Source of the DNA: Helicobacter mehlei
GTDB lineage: Bacteria > Campylobacterota > Campylobacteria > Campylobacterales > Helicobacteraceae
DNA: 64,000 nucleotides
Assembly: GCF_003660265.1 (NCBI RefSeq)
Contig: NZ_QXQP01000005.1
Coordinates: forward strand, 1 to 64,000
Reading direction: 5' to 3'
Of the stretch, positions 45,442 through 54,324 are shown piece by piece. Numbering within the stretch: position 1 is the first letter of the stretch; each line of letters opens with the position of its first letter. The position numbers and the translations under genes are program-made. Below the pieces are notes generated by a model that saw only the letters and a program-made list of their open reading frames with translations, did no database searches and was not told the origin of the DNA.

Positions 45442-46446
45442 ATGGGAAGCATCGGAAGTATGGGTAAGCCCATTGAGGGTTTTTTGGTCGCAGCCATTCA
45501 GTTTCCTGTCCCCGTTGTCAATAGCCGCAAAGACATTGACCACAACATTGAGAGCATCATTAGAACTTTGCACGCTACAAAAGCGGGCTATCCGGGCGTG
45601 GAGCTCATCATTTTCCCCGAATACAGCACACAAGGGCTAAACACTGCTAAATGGCTGAGTGAGGAGTTTTTGCTAGATGTTCCGGGCAAAGAAACCGAGA
45701 TGTATGCCAAGGCGTGTAAAGAGGCCAAAGTTTATGGGGTGTTTTCCATCATGGAGCGCAATCCTGATGCCAACAAAAACCCCTACAACACCGCCATCAT
45801 CATCAATCCACAGGGTGAGATTATCTTAAAATACCGCAAACTTTTCCCATGGAATCCCATTGAGCCTTGGTATCCCGGGGATTTGGGCATGCCTGTGTGC
45901 GATGGCCCCGGAGGCTCAAAACTTGCCGTGTGTATCTGCCACGATGGCATGATCCCCGAGCTTGCCCGTGAAGCTGCCTATAAGGGGTGCAATGTTTATA
46001 TCCGCATCTCAGGTTATAGTACGCAAGTCAATGACCAATGGATTTTAACCAACCGCTCCAACGCGTGGCACAACCTCATGTACACTGTGAGCGTGAATTT
46101 GGCCGGCTATGACAATGTCTTTTACTACTTTGGTGAAGGGCAAATCTGTAACTTCGATGGCACCACTCTTGTGCAAGGGCATCGCAACCCATGGGAAATC
46201 GTTACTGGCGAGATTTATCCCAAAATGGCAGACAATGCCCGCCTAAGCTGGGGCTTGGAAAACAACATTTACAACCTCGGCCACCGCGGTTATGTGGCTA
46301 AACCGGGAGGCGAATCCGATGCAGGCTTGACCTACATTAAAGACCTCGCCGCTGGCAAATACAAATTGCCTTGGGAAGACCACATGAAAATCAAAGATGG
46401 CTCCATCTACGGCTATCCCACCACCGGTGGACGTTTTGGAAAATAA
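45442..46446 (+). CDS. amiF: Formamidase AmiF
   Basis: Nitrilase-superfamily enzyme hydrolysing formamide to ammonia and formate in the cytoplasm; ammonia production supports acid resistance and nitrogen supply. The 334-residue sequence is nearly that of H. pylori AmiF, starting [20 protein letters not shown]. The catalytic triad is visible: Glu60 (FPEYS), Lys133 (YRKLF) and Cys166 (CICHDG). AAGGAG precedes the ATG by 7 bases. The preceding palindrome is a likely control element. Hairpins follow the stop. Confidence 0.97.
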   Translation: MGSIGSMGKPIEGFLVAAIQFPVPVVNSRKDIDHNIESIIRTLHATKAGYPGVELIIFPEYSTQGLNTAKWLSEEFLLDVPGKETEMYAKACKEAKVYGVFSIMERNPDANKNPYNTAIIINPQGEIILKYRKLFPWNPIEPWYPGDLGMPVCDGPGGSKLAVCICHDGMIPELAREAAYKGCNVYIRISGYSTQVNDQWILTNRSNAWHNLMYTVSVNLAGYDNVFYYFGEGQICNFDGTTLVQGHRNPWEIVTGEIYPKMADNARLSWGLENNIYNLGHRGYVAKPGGESDAGLTYIKDLAAGKYKLPWEDHMKIKDGSIYGYPTTGGRFGK

Positions 46447-46465
46447 CTCTTAATCTGTGCTTTTG

Positions 46466-46489
46466 CTAGGACCTGCTCAAAGGTCCTAG
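46466..46489. terminator. CTAGGACC hairpin between amiF and the chemoreceptor gene
   Basis: CTAGGACC and GGTCCTAG form an 8-bp perfect stem with an 8-base loop, 19 bases after the amiF stop. A second short stem (CCCAC/GTGGG, 46514-46528) lies next to it. Together they can serve the two convergent transcripts. Confidence 0.6.
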
Positions 46490-46537
46490 TCCCCCTCCAA
46501 GTTTTAAATCCCGCCCACCCTGAGTGGGTCGGCGTAG

Positions 46538-48133
46538 CTAGACTTTGAACTTCCTAAACTCACCTTCTAGCTCTTGGTTTTTGGTAACAATTTGCAAGCT
46601 GTGTTCCTCAAGTCCTTTGCGCACATTCCTAACCTCCGCAAAGATATTGGTAAATTCACTGATCACTTGGTTGAGCTCTTCCATTTTAGCCAACACCACT
46701 TTATTTTGATCCACGGTGTTTTGGGATTTTTCTTTGGTCAAGGTCAAATTATCCTTGGCATTCTTGGCATCGCCGACGAGGAGCGAGGTTTTATCTGAGA
46801 CCTCTTTAGATTGTGTGGCGACATTTTGGATGCGATCGCCCATGCTCTCAATACTCTGGGTTACCATATTCACCATGGCAGTGATCTCACCCAAAGACTT
46901 TTGGGTCTTGCCTGCTAGGTTGCGCACCTCATCAGCCACCACCGCAAAGCCCCGTCCATGTTCGCCCGCTCTGGCGGCCTCAATAGCCGCATTGAGGGCT
47001 AAGAGATTGGTTTGGTTGGCGATCTCTTCGATGATGGAGAGCACATTTTTAATTTCTGTAGCATGCTGGATTAGAGAGGTCGAATCGGTGGCAATCTCTT
47101 GTTGGCTTTGCACAGAGACCAAGATTAGATCGACTGAATTTTGAATCTTGCTGATAAATTCGTTGAGTACAACACCGGTTTTATCTAAATTGTCAATCGT
47201 GCTATGCAAGTTATCTTGGGCTAATTCCAAACTCTCACTCACTTGGTGGTTGATGTCCTTCAAATTCTCCACCGATGCCAATTCTTTCTGTGCTGCTTGC
47301 CCTAGGGCTTTGGTCGAATCCTTGAGCGCGTCCCCTACGCGGTTATTATCCTCCACAATGCCTTTCCCAACTTTGATAATGTCGGCGATTTTGCCTAAGA
47401 ATTGATCGACAAAGCCCGTAGCCAAACCAATTTCATCTCTGCTTTTATAATTCAAACGCTTGGTCAAATCCGCCTCTTGCGAGGAGACCAAATCCCGAGC
47501 GGTGTCTTTAAGTTTATTTAAGGGTCTAATAACATCTTTTTGCACCACCAGCAACAACAAGATGATGATCCCCAAGGACACACCCACCATCCAGCTCAAA
47601 GTTTTCACGCTAAAAAAGCTAGCGTTTTTATAGGCTTCTTGCAAAGAAAGCTTGACCTCCATCACCCCAATCATGTCCCCGGGCTTATTGTTGGTGTGGC
47701 AAGCCACACAAGATTTATCGCCTACTAAGGGTTGCCACACGATCACATGCCTATCTGCTCCCTCTCCGCGCACGAGCACCTGTTGGGGAGTCTTGGGATC
47801 GTTAAAATATTTTAAAATCTCCGGGTTTTGTGTAAAAGCTTCGTTGAGTCCAAAAAGGCGGATGTCTCCTTCTCCAGGATAAAACTTCATCTGCACACCG
47901 GGCAAGTGGTTGCTATCATCAATAGCTTTATAAATCGCCTCCTTAGTCCCTACGGCAATGGCTTGCACGATGGTATTGATAATGGAGGCATTCAAACTCT
48001 TAGCCACCGTGCGGCCTTGCAATTCAGCCAAATTGGCATAATCTCTTTGGATAAGAGTAAAAACCAAAAGAGCAAAGAGAGATAACAAAATAATCAGATA
48101 AAACGAAGCCCTAACCTGCAAACTTCTAAACAC
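46538..48133 (-). CDS. Methyl-accepting chemotaxis protein with periplasmic CxxCH motif
   Basis: A 531-residue chemoreceptor. Membrane helix 1 is at about 10-28, a periplasmic domain covers 30-175, and helix 2 is at 177-197. A HAMP region follows, then the cytoplasmic signalling tip with [49 protein letters not shown]. The periplasmic domain is of the Tll0287-like/DUF3365 type and carries CVACH (Cys142, Cys145, His146; bases 47696-47710), the covalent haem c attachment motif. It would report redox state or a gas such as oxygen or NO to CheA. It is unlike H. pylori TlpA, TlpB or TlpC in this domain. Upstream tsaD starts on the same strand 1 kb away. Confidence 0.9.
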   Translation of the reverse strand: MFRSLQVRASFYLIILLSLFALLVFTLIQRDYANLAELQGRTVAKSLNASIINTIVQAIAVGTKEAIYKAIDDSNHLPGVQMKFYPGEGDIRLFGLNEAFTQNPEILKYFNDPKTPQQVLVRGEGADRHVIVWQPLVGDKSCVACHTNNKPGDMIGVMEVKLSLQEAYKNASFFSVKTLSWMVGVSLGIIILLLLVVQKDVIRPLNKLKDTARDLVSSQEADLTKRLNYKSRDEIGLATGFVDQFLGKIADIIKVGKGIVEDNNRVGDALKDSTKALGQAAQKELASVENLKDINHQVSESLELAQDNLHSTIDNLDKTGVVLNEFISKIQNSVDLILVSVQSQQEIATDSTSLIQHATEIKNVLSIIEEIANQTNLLALNAAIEAARAGEHGRGFAVVADEVRNLAGKTQKSLGEITAMVNMVTQSIESMGDRIQNVATQSKEVSDKTSLLVGDAKNAKDNLTLTKEKSQNTVDQNKVVLAKMEELNQVISEFTNIFAEVRNVRKGLEEHSLQIVTKNQELEGEFRKFKV

Positions 48134-48177
48134 AGCGATCTCCTATCGTTTTTAGCATTTTACCAAAATAATAAGTT

Positions 48178-49215
48178 TTAAGACAAACAAACAACGGGCA
48201 AGATGGTTTGTGTGGCAATGTCTAAATCCTCTAAACAGCTAAATTCCTGCATTTGGTAACTTTGCACGGCTAAACGCCCAATCATGGCAGCATTGTCTGT
48301 GCAAAACTCTAAGGGTGCTAGATGCAGTGCCATGCCAAATTGCTCGCAGAGTGCTTGGATTTTCTCTCTAAGATACAGATTCGCGCTAGCACCCCCCACC
48401 AGCCCAAAATTTTGGATTCGTTGTTTTTGGAAGTAACGCTTTAAAACCTTGAGTAAATGCGTGCATGCAATTTTTTGAAACCCCGCACACACCCGCGCTT
48501 TAAATTCTTCTGCAAGCTTAGGCGTTTTTTCTTGCTCGCTTAAAATAGCCAAGCGGACGGCATTTTTTAAACCCGAAAAGCTAAAGGCTAGGGCTTTGGA
48601 GGCTTTTAAAGGCAGGGGGAAGTCCAATTCTAGCCCCGGGGGGCACTCTTGGGCATATCTCTCCACCACTGGCCCGCCCGGATAGCCCAAACCCAACATC
48701 TTAGCCACTTTGTCAAAACTCTCCCCCAAACTATCATCCAGACTTTGGGCGACAATTTGCATGTGGGTGTGGTCAAAACTCTCGATAATGAGCGTGTGCC
48801 CCCCAGAGATTAACATGGTGCTGATAGGGAAGATAGCCCTTTGGTTGATGAAGAGCGAATAAATATGCCCCTTGAGGTGATCGATAGAGATTAGCGGAAT
48901 CTGGAGGCTTAAAGACAGGGCTTTGGCCATCATCAAACCCTCTAAAAGCGTAATACTTAACCCGGGTCGCGTGGTAACACCAATGGCTTTTAGAGAGTTT
49001 AGAGAATACCCTTGTGTTTGTAGAAAAGATTGGGCTTGTTTCAAGAGATCTGGGAGATTTTTAGCATGCAAGCGTGAGGCCAGCTCGGGAACTACACCCC
49101 CATAAGGGCTGTGATCATTCTCTTGGGACATCTTGGCATGCCAGAGCAATTTAGCCTCTAAATTGGTCAAAGCCAACGAACTATCATCACAACTACTTTC
49201 AATGCTTAAAAGCAT
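48178..49215 (-). CDS. tsaD: tRNA N6-threonylcarbamoyltransferase TsaD
   Basis: Transfers the threonylcarbamoyl group to A37 of ANN-reading tRNAs. The ASKHA-fold protein contains IESSCDDSSLAL, GGVVPELASRLH, the metal-binding DHLKGHIYS, ISGGHT, DDSLGESFDKVAKMLGLGYPGGP, VGGASAN and CTDNAAMIG. I start at ATG 49213-49215 because GGAG lies 5 bases upstream; the open frame extends 27 codons further but through the divergent promoter region. Length 345 residues, normal for the family. Partners TsaB and TsaE are not in this window. Confidence 0.94.
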   Translation of the reverse strand: MLLSIESSCDDSSLALTNLEAKLLWHAKMSQENDHSPYGGVVPELASRLHAKNLPDLLKQAQSFLQTQGYSLNSLKAIGVTTRPGLSITLLEGLMMAKALSLSLQIPLISIDHLKGHIYSLFINQRAIFPISTMLISGGHTLIIESFDHTHMQIVAQSLDDSLGESFDKVAKMLGLGYPGGPVVERYAQECPPGLELDFPLPLKASKALAFSFSGLKNAVRLAILSEQEKTPKLAEEFKARVCAGFQKIACTHLLKVLKRYFQKQRIQNFGLVGGASANLYLREKIQALCEQFGMALHLAPLEFCTDNAAMIGRLAVQSYQMQEFSCLEDLDIATQTILPVVCLS

Positions 49216-49230
49216 CCAGTCTCCATTAGG

Positions 49231-49250
49231 GTATAATAAAATGATTATAC
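49231..49250. promoter_or_regulatory. Overlapping back-to-back -10 boxes of tsaD and aguA
   Basis: The 20-base sequence GTATAATAAAATGATTATAC carries TATAAT on the plus strand (49232-49237) and TATAAT on the minus strand (plus-strand ATTATA, 49244-49249) as a palindrome. Each box lies about 15-30 bases from its start codon, so both leaders would be about 20 bases and the polymerase sites are mutually exclusive. Confidence 0.55.
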
Positions 49251-49263
49251 TACAAGGGTTTCT

Positions 49264-50265
49264 ATGAAAAGATTTAAAGCCGAATGGGAAGAACAAAGTG
49301 CGATTTTAATGGCATTTCCCCATGTGTCTAGTGATTGGATCGGGTGTTTGGCTGATGCGCAAAAGTGTTTTTATGACATCATCGAGACCATTAGTCGTTA
49401 CCAAAATGTCTTGGTGTGCGTGTCCCCTGATGATTCTGCCACCCAAGATCGCCTCGCGCGTTTTAACCAAGTGCAAATCGTCTTGGTGGAGTGCAATGAC
49501 ACTTGGACGCGCGACTTTGGGCCCCTATGCGTGGAGACCAATAAGGTGATGCTTTACTTGGATTTTATCTTTAATGCTTGGGGGGGGAAGCACAGTGCCC
49601 ACCTAGATAATGCCATCAGCTCCAAACTAGCCCAAAAAGGACTTTTAAAACACCCCTTAAGATTTGTGGATTTGGTGCTAGAGGGCGGGAGTGTAGAGAG
49701 CGATGGGGAGGGGACTTTACTCACCACAACATCTTGCTTGCTCAACCCAGAACGCAACCCTAACAAGGATCAAAACCAGCTCAGTGCGATTCTCAAGCAA
49801 GAGCTAGGTGTAGAGCGTATTTTGTGGTTAGATGTGAATCCCTTGGAGGGCGATGACACCGATGGGCATATTGACACCTTAGCGCGTTTTTTAGACCCCA
49901 ATACAATCGCCTATGTAACCTGCAATGACCCTCACGACTCCCACTACCAGCCCCTAAAAGCGATGGAAAAACAATTAAAGGAGTTTAGGACTTTGAAAGG
50001 CAAGCGTTATAACCTCGTGCCTTTACCCCTACCCTACCCCAAATACCATCAAGGAAGACGGCTACCTGCCACCTATGCGAATTTTTTATTCGCCAATAAA
50101 GGCGGACAAAAGGTTTTGTTTGCCCCCATCTATAACGATCCGATGGATGCCCCAGTGCTTAAAATCTTACAACAACACACAGGTTTAGAGGTTGTGGGCG
50201 TGGATTGTTCCGTGCTCATTAGAGAAAATGGGAGCTTGCATTGTGCCACCATGCAACTCTACTAA
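49264..50265 (+). CDS. aguA: Agmatine deiminase
   Basis: Converts agmatine to N-carbamoylputrescine and ammonia. The 333-residue protein has the family motifs WEEQSAILMAFP, TWTRDFGPL, NAWGGKH, LEGGSVESDGEGTLLTT, DTDGHIDTLARF and the C-terminal catalytic Cys in NGSLHCATMQ (about residue 327). H. pylori HP0049 is the equivalent. AAGGG precedes the ATG. A run of eight G (49580-49587) inside the codons for Trp-Gly-Gly is a possible slippage site. The 3' end overlaps hypF. Confidence 0.92.
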   Translation: MKRFKAEWEEQSAILMAFPHVSSDWIGCLADAQKCFYDIIETISRYQNVLVCVSPDDSATQDRLARFNQVQIVLVECNDTWTRDFGPLCVETNKVMLYLDFIFNAWGGKHSAHLDNAISSKLAQKGLLKHPLRFVDLVLEGGSVESDGEGTLLTTTSCLLNPERNPNKDQNQLSAILKQELGVERILWLDVNPLEGDDTDGHIDTLARFLDPNTIAYVTCNDPHDSHYQPLKAMEKQLKEFRTLKGKRYNLVPLPLPYPKYHQGRRLPATYANFLFANKGGQKVLFAPIYNDPMDAPVLKILQQHTGLEVVGVDCSVLIRENGSLHCATMQLY

Positions 50266-52516
50266 GTTTGTCCAAATCATCATCAGCGGGCAAGTGCAGG
50301 GGGTGGGTTTTAGGCCCCTTGTCTATCAGTTGGCCAAAGAGTTAGGTGCGTGTGGCTTTGTGCGCAATAGAGGTGGGCAGGTGGAGGTGGTTTTACAAGC
50401 AGAACTAAAAACCTTATTTTTGGCCCAACTAGATACCCATAAACCCCTACAAGCACAGATTAACGCCATAGAGTGCCAAGACATACCCCCAATCCACACG
50501 CAAGATTTTAAAATCGCCCCCAGCCTAACCCCCTCACTCAGTTTGAAAGATACCCTGCCCCTAGATTTAGCTACCTGCAAGCTGTGTTTGCAAGATCTAG
50601 CCAACCCCAAGAGTCGCTTTTTTAACTACCCCTTTGTAGCATGCGCGCATTGTGGCCCTAGATTTAGTTTATTGCACACTCTGCCCTACGATCGCGCCCA
50701 AACTTCTATGCGTGATTTGGTGATGTGCCCTGCTTGCCAAAAAGATTACCATAACCCCCAGAGTCGCCGCTTTTTTGCCCAAAGCCTCTCATGCCCGCAT
50801 TGCCCTATCACACTTAGCTTTTATGATCAAGAGGGCAAACACACAGACCGGCCCCTAGAGCGTGCGATACAAGCTATCCGACAAAGTCAAGTGATCGCTT
50901 TGAAGGGCATTGGTGGCTTTGCCTTGGTATGCCATGCACAAGATAGGCAAGCAGTGCAAAAGGTGCGTGCCTTGAAGTGCCGCCCTAAAAAACCCCTAGC
51001 CTTGATGGTAAAAAATACAGCAGTGGCACACGCTTTGGTGCATTTAAACCCCCTAGAATTAGAAGCCCTCCAAGCCCCTAGTGCCCCCATTGTGCTGGCC
51101 CATAAAAAAAGCCCTTGTTATGACCATGTAGCCCCTAATCTCAATACTCTAGGGATTATCCTCCCCTATAGCGGCCTGCACCACTTGCTTTTGCAATTCT
51201 TTGAAGCCCTCATTTTCACCAGTGCCAATTTAAAGGGCGAGCCCATCATCACAGAGTTAGAAACTCTGCGCGCCAAATTTGACTTAGAGGGCATTTTAGA
51301 TCACAGCCGCCCCATTTTGCATGGGATTGAAGATAGCATTTTGCGTTGTGTGGGCAAGCAAATGGGCATTGTGCGTCTGGCTAGAGGGCTATCTCCCCTA
51401 TACATGCCCCTAGAAAGCCCCATATCTCTTGTGGGCATGGGCGCGCATAATAAGACCAGTTTGTGCTGGAGTCGAGAATCCAGTTTGGTGATCCCAGAGA
51501 CGGGTGCGCTAGAGAGTGTAGAGAGTATCCAAAATTACCACAAAGATTGGGATTTTTATAGCAAACTCTATGGTTTGCCACAAACCATCGGCATTGACCA
51601 ACACCCCCAATACACTTCTAGTCAAATCGGGCAAGAAAAAGCCCTAGAATGCAAGGCAACATGCACGCCTATCCAGCACCATAAAGCGCACATGCATGCA
51701 TTATTGGGCGAATGGGAGCTAGAACACCCCCCTTTGGAAGGCATGGAAGTCTTGGGGCTTGTGTGCGATGGGAGTGGGCTAGGGGACCATCAAGAACTTT
51801 GGGGAGGCGAGGTTTTTAAAGCCCATTTTAGGGGCTTTTGGCAGGTAGAACATCTGTTGTCCTTGCAACGCTTTTGGATTCCAAAAGCCCCCAACTTGAT
51901 CCAAGATGCCTGCACCATCGGTTATTGTCTGGCCTACCAACACGGCTTGACCAGACTCTTAGCACGCCTTGAAAAGCCTTTGGGTGCGCGTGCTAATGCC
52001 CTTAAAGGTATGCTGGATCAAAAAATCCAAGTGTCCCCAACCACTTCTTTAGGGCGGCTTTTTGATGCCATAGCGAGTTTTTGTGGGGTGGGGGAGTTTA
52101 ACACCTATGAGGGGCAAAGCGCGGCACAATTAGAGAGTTTGGCAAGCACAACGGAGAGTCTGGATTTTTATCCCTTTAGCCTGCAAGATCGCCCCGTTAT
52201 GGGCACGCCCATGCTCGAAGCGATCGAGCACGAGATTTTAGGCAACCAAGCCCCTCTAGTGGCTAGAAAATTCCACAATACACTAGCCCACATCGCCCTA
52301 GCTCTAGCTAAACGGCACAATCTGCCCATGCTCTTTGGGGGTGGAGTCTTTGCCAACCGCCTTTTATGTGAGCATATCACGACTCTTTTTACCCATCGGG
52401 TGTTCTTCATGCCCAAACTTCTCTCTTGCAATGATGGGGCATTGGCTTTTGGGCAGGCGCATTTTTTAGCCAACCAACAAAAGGAGCAAACATGGATTTT
52501 AAACAAGTCGCATTGA
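50243..52516 (+). CDS. hypF: Carbamoyltransferase HypF
   Basis: Makes the thiocarbamoyl-AMP-derived group that becomes the CN ligand of [NiFe] hydrogenase. Domains in order: acylphosphatase (SGQVQGVGFRPLVYQLA), two zinc fingers of the CxxC-N18-CxxC type (CKLCLQDL...CAHCGPRF and CPACQKDY...CPHCPI), a YrdC-like domain (IRQSQVIALKGIGGFAL, KKPLALMVKN) and a Kae1-like domain (HHKAHMHALLGE, VCDGSGLG, FGGGVFANRLL). I start at GTG 50243 because GGAG lies 8 bases upstream and the length (757) fits the H. pylori protein; ATG 50228 is an alternative. Overlaps aguA by 23 bases and hypE by 25. Confidence 0.93.
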   Translation: MPPCNSTKFVQIIISGQVQGVGFRPLVYQLAKELGACGFVRNRGGQVEVVLQAELKTLFLAQLDTHKPLQAQINAIECQDIPPIHTQDFKIAPSLTPSLSLKDTLPLDLATCKLCLQDLANPKSRFFNYPFVACAHCGPRFSLLHTLPYDRAQTSMRDLVMCPACQKDYHNPQSRRFFAQSLSCPHCPITLSFYDQEGKHTDRPLERAIQAIRQSQVIALKGIGGFALVCHAQDRQAVQKVRALKCRPKKPLALMVKNTAVAHALVHLNPLELEALQAPSAPIVLAHKKSPCYDHVAPNLNTLGIILPYSGLHHLLLQFFEALIFTSANLKGEPIITELETLRAKFDLEGILDHSRPILHGIEDSILRCVGKQMGIVRLARGLSPLYMPLESPISLVGMGAHNKTSLCWSRESSLVIPETGALESVESIQNYHKDWDFYSKLYGLPQTIGIDQHPQYTSSQIGQEKALECKATCTPIQHHKAHMHALLGEWELEHPPLEGMEVLGLVCDGSGLGDHQELWGGEVFKAHFRGFWQVEHLLSLQRFWIPKAPNLIQDACTIGYCLAYQHGLTRLLARLEKPLGARANALKGMLDQKIQVSPTTSLGRLFDAIASFCGVGEFNTYEGQSAAQLESLASTTESLDFYPFSLQDRPVMGTPMLEAIEHEILGNQAPLVARKFHNTLAHIALALAKRHNLPMLFGGGVFANRLLCEHITTLFTHRVFFMPKLLSCNDGALAFGQAHFLANQQKEQTWILNKSH

Positions 52517-53493
52517 GTTGTGGGAATGGGGGCAAGGAGAGTCTAGAACTCATTGAGCGGGTGTTTAAGCCCTATTTACAAGAGTTTTTAGTGGCTGATG
52601 GGGAGGATGGTGGGGTTTTTAGTGGGAGTGGGGATTTTGCAATGAGCACGGATAGCTTTGTGGTCGATCCGCTTTTTTTTGCTGGAGGGGATATTGGTAA
52701 GCTGAGTGTGTGTGGGAGTGCCAATGATGTTACGATGATGGGGGCTAGGCCGGAGTATTTGAGCATGGGCTTTATGCTAGAGGAGGGCTTGCAAATAGCC
52801 ACTTTGGAGCGTATTTTAGAGTCTGTCCGCACACAATTAAGGTTGGGTAAACTCAAACTTTTATCTTTGGATACAAAAGTTCTACCCAAAAATAGCATGG
52901 ACAAGATTTTTATCAACACCACCGCTTTAGGGCGTGTGGTTTGTCCTGCTTTGAGTGCTAAAAATCTCAAAGAGGGTCAAAGCTTAATTTTGAGTGCCCC
53001 CATCGGTAGCCATGGGGCGTTGCTTTTTTCCTTACGCCATGAAATTGGGTTACACTCTGCATTGCAAAGTGATTGCCAACAACTCTTTGGCTTGTTAGAA
53101 CCTGTTTTGTTAAGTGGGTATTCTCTCTATGCCTTGCGTGATGCCACGAGGGGTGGGTTAGCAGCCCTGCTCCATGAGTGGGCGCGCGCCTCTTTAGTGG
53201 AGATTGAGATTGAGGAGCGCAAAATCCCGATCTTAGAAGAGGTGCGGGGGGTGTGTGAGATTTTGGGGCTAGAACCCTATGTTTTGGCAAATGAGGGGGT
53301 GTGCGTACTATGTGTGGATACACCCCATGCACCCCCAATATGCGATTTGCTCCAAGCCAATGGAGGCGCGCCTGCGATCATAGGTAGAGTGTTGGGCAAG
53401 ACCCAAAAACCTTGTGTATATTTAAAAAATGCTTGGGGTTCTAGGCGTTATTTAGAAATGCCTGAAGGCGAATTATTGCCTAGAATTTGTTAA
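52492..53493 (+). CDS. hypE: Hydrogenase maturation protein HypE
   Basis: Accepts the carbamoyl group from HypF on its C-terminal Cys and dehydrates it to cyanide. The 333-residue AIRS-like protein has DGGVFSGSGDFAMSTDSFVVDPLFF, GSANDVTMMGARPEY and RDATRGGLAALLHEW, and ends in PRIC with the modified terminal Cys. AAAGGAG precedes the ATG inside the end of hypF, so HypF and HypE are made together. H. pylori HP0047 is the counterpart. Confidence 0.95.
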   Translation: MDFKQVALSCGNGGKESLELIERVFKPYLQEFLVADGEDGGVFSGSGDFAMSTDSFVVDPLFFAGGDIGKLSVCGSANDVTMMGARPEYLSMGFMLEEGLQIATLERILESVRTQLRLGKLKLLSLDTKVLPKNSMDKIFINTTALGRVVCPALSAKNLKEGQSLILSAPIGSHGALLFSLRHEIGLHSALQSDCQQLFGLLEPVLLSGYSLYALRDATRGGLAALLHEWARASLVEIEIEERKIPILEEVRGVCEILGLEPYVLANEGVCVLCVDTPHAPPICDLLQANGGAPAIIGRVLGKTQKPCVYLKNAWGSRRYLEMPEGELLPRIC

Positions 53494-53650
53494 TCCGCCA
53501 TTTCCTCAACACCCTCCGTTTGTTATATAAACATTTAATAATAACATAATCCCTACTCTCGGGTCTTTCCTTGATAGTAACCGCCGTAGGCCTTTTATCT
53601 TGCTCTAGTTGCCTTAACCTAGAAGGATTATTAAACCAAGAAGCAATGTG
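53480..53650 (-). pseudogene. Relic of an unidentified basic protein (C-terminal part)
   Basis: A minus-strand frame of about 55 codons without a standard start reads ...SWFNNPSRLRQLEQDKRP...RRVLRKWRINKF and stops at 53480-53482, inside the hypE end. The Arg/Lys-rich, plausible protein composition suggests the tail of a lost gene; chance is not excluded. Unidentified. Together with the TnpB relic it suggests past insertions between hypE and flgE. Confidence 0.3.
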
Positions 53651-53692
53651 TTAAAAGAATTGCAAAACCCTAACTAAAAAAGCGTGAAGGGT

Positions 53693-54030
53693 ATGGTTAA
53701 ACTTTGGGGGCGCAAGATTAACGATTTGGCTTTGGTGAGTTTGTGGCTATCTTGAGTGTTCTCATCAAAAACGATGCTTTTGTTCCCAGCTCTAAGATTT
53801 GCTCTAGCTGTGGGGCACTCAAAGAGGATTTAAGTCTAAAAGATAGGGTTTTTCATTACCCCTCTTGTGGTTTTTCTTTGGATAGAGATTTGAATGCAAA
53901 CATTAATATTCATAGAGGGCGGGCTCACTCTTGGAGTAGAGGTGCTTTAGACCCGCCAGTGGCCAAGCCTTGTTGGGACCTTCAATCCTCTAGCTTTGAG
54001 CGCGGGGAGTGTGTTAATTGCAAGATTTAG
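53693..54030 (+). pseudogene. TnpB (IS605/IS607-type) fragment, C-terminal
   Basis: The C-terminal end of a TnpB accessory nuclease. Sequence before a frameshift reads KLWGRKINDLALV; after a shift near 53735-53745, SKICSSCGALKEDLSLKDRVFHYPSCGFSLDRDLNANINI, the zinc ribbon and last RuvC Asp (DRDLNANINI) of the family. One ribbon cysteine has been lost (HYPSCG where CPxCG is expected), the N-terminal three quarters are absent and there is a frameshift, so it is dead. No TnpA or terminal palindromes were recognised. Confidence 0.75.
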
Positions 54031-54274
54031 AGAAGTGGCAACAATGGCGGTGGGACGGGATACAAAATCAGAGAAAACCCACGCAAAGCGGACTCGAAGG
54101 CGCACCCAAGTGGAAGTTATTGCGATGCCTTGACCAAACACCAGATCAACACGTTTCTAGGGGCTAAAAAGCAGGAGATCAAGAAGACTATCAAGCAGAA
54201 TTTGAAGCGTTTGGACATTGACCCAAATTGCGCTGGAGTGCTTAACGGAGATTAGCAGTGGATTAGTATAATTT
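54031..54274. other. Non-coding remnant region between the TnpB relic and flgE
   Basis: No intact gene. A short open piece at about 54118-54256 (HQINTFLGAKKQEIKKTIKQ followed by NLKRLDIDPNCAGVLNGD and a stop) looks like the end of another decayed protein. The rest shows nothing I can identify. Confidence 0.35.
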
Positions 54275-54291
54275 AGGGAATAAAGTTTGCT
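54275..54291 (+). promoter_or_regulatory. Sigma54 (RpoN) promoter of flgE
   Basis: AGGGAATAAAGTTTGCT contains GG (54277-54278) and GC (54289-54290) separated by exactly 10 bases, the -24/-12 spacing required by RpoN, with TTTGC at -12. The flgE ATG is 35 bases downstream. flgE belongs to the RpoN-dependent class in H. pylori. Confidence 0.65.
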
Positions 54292-54324
54292 TTAACTAAG
54301 CAATATTTGCATTAAAGGATCACC

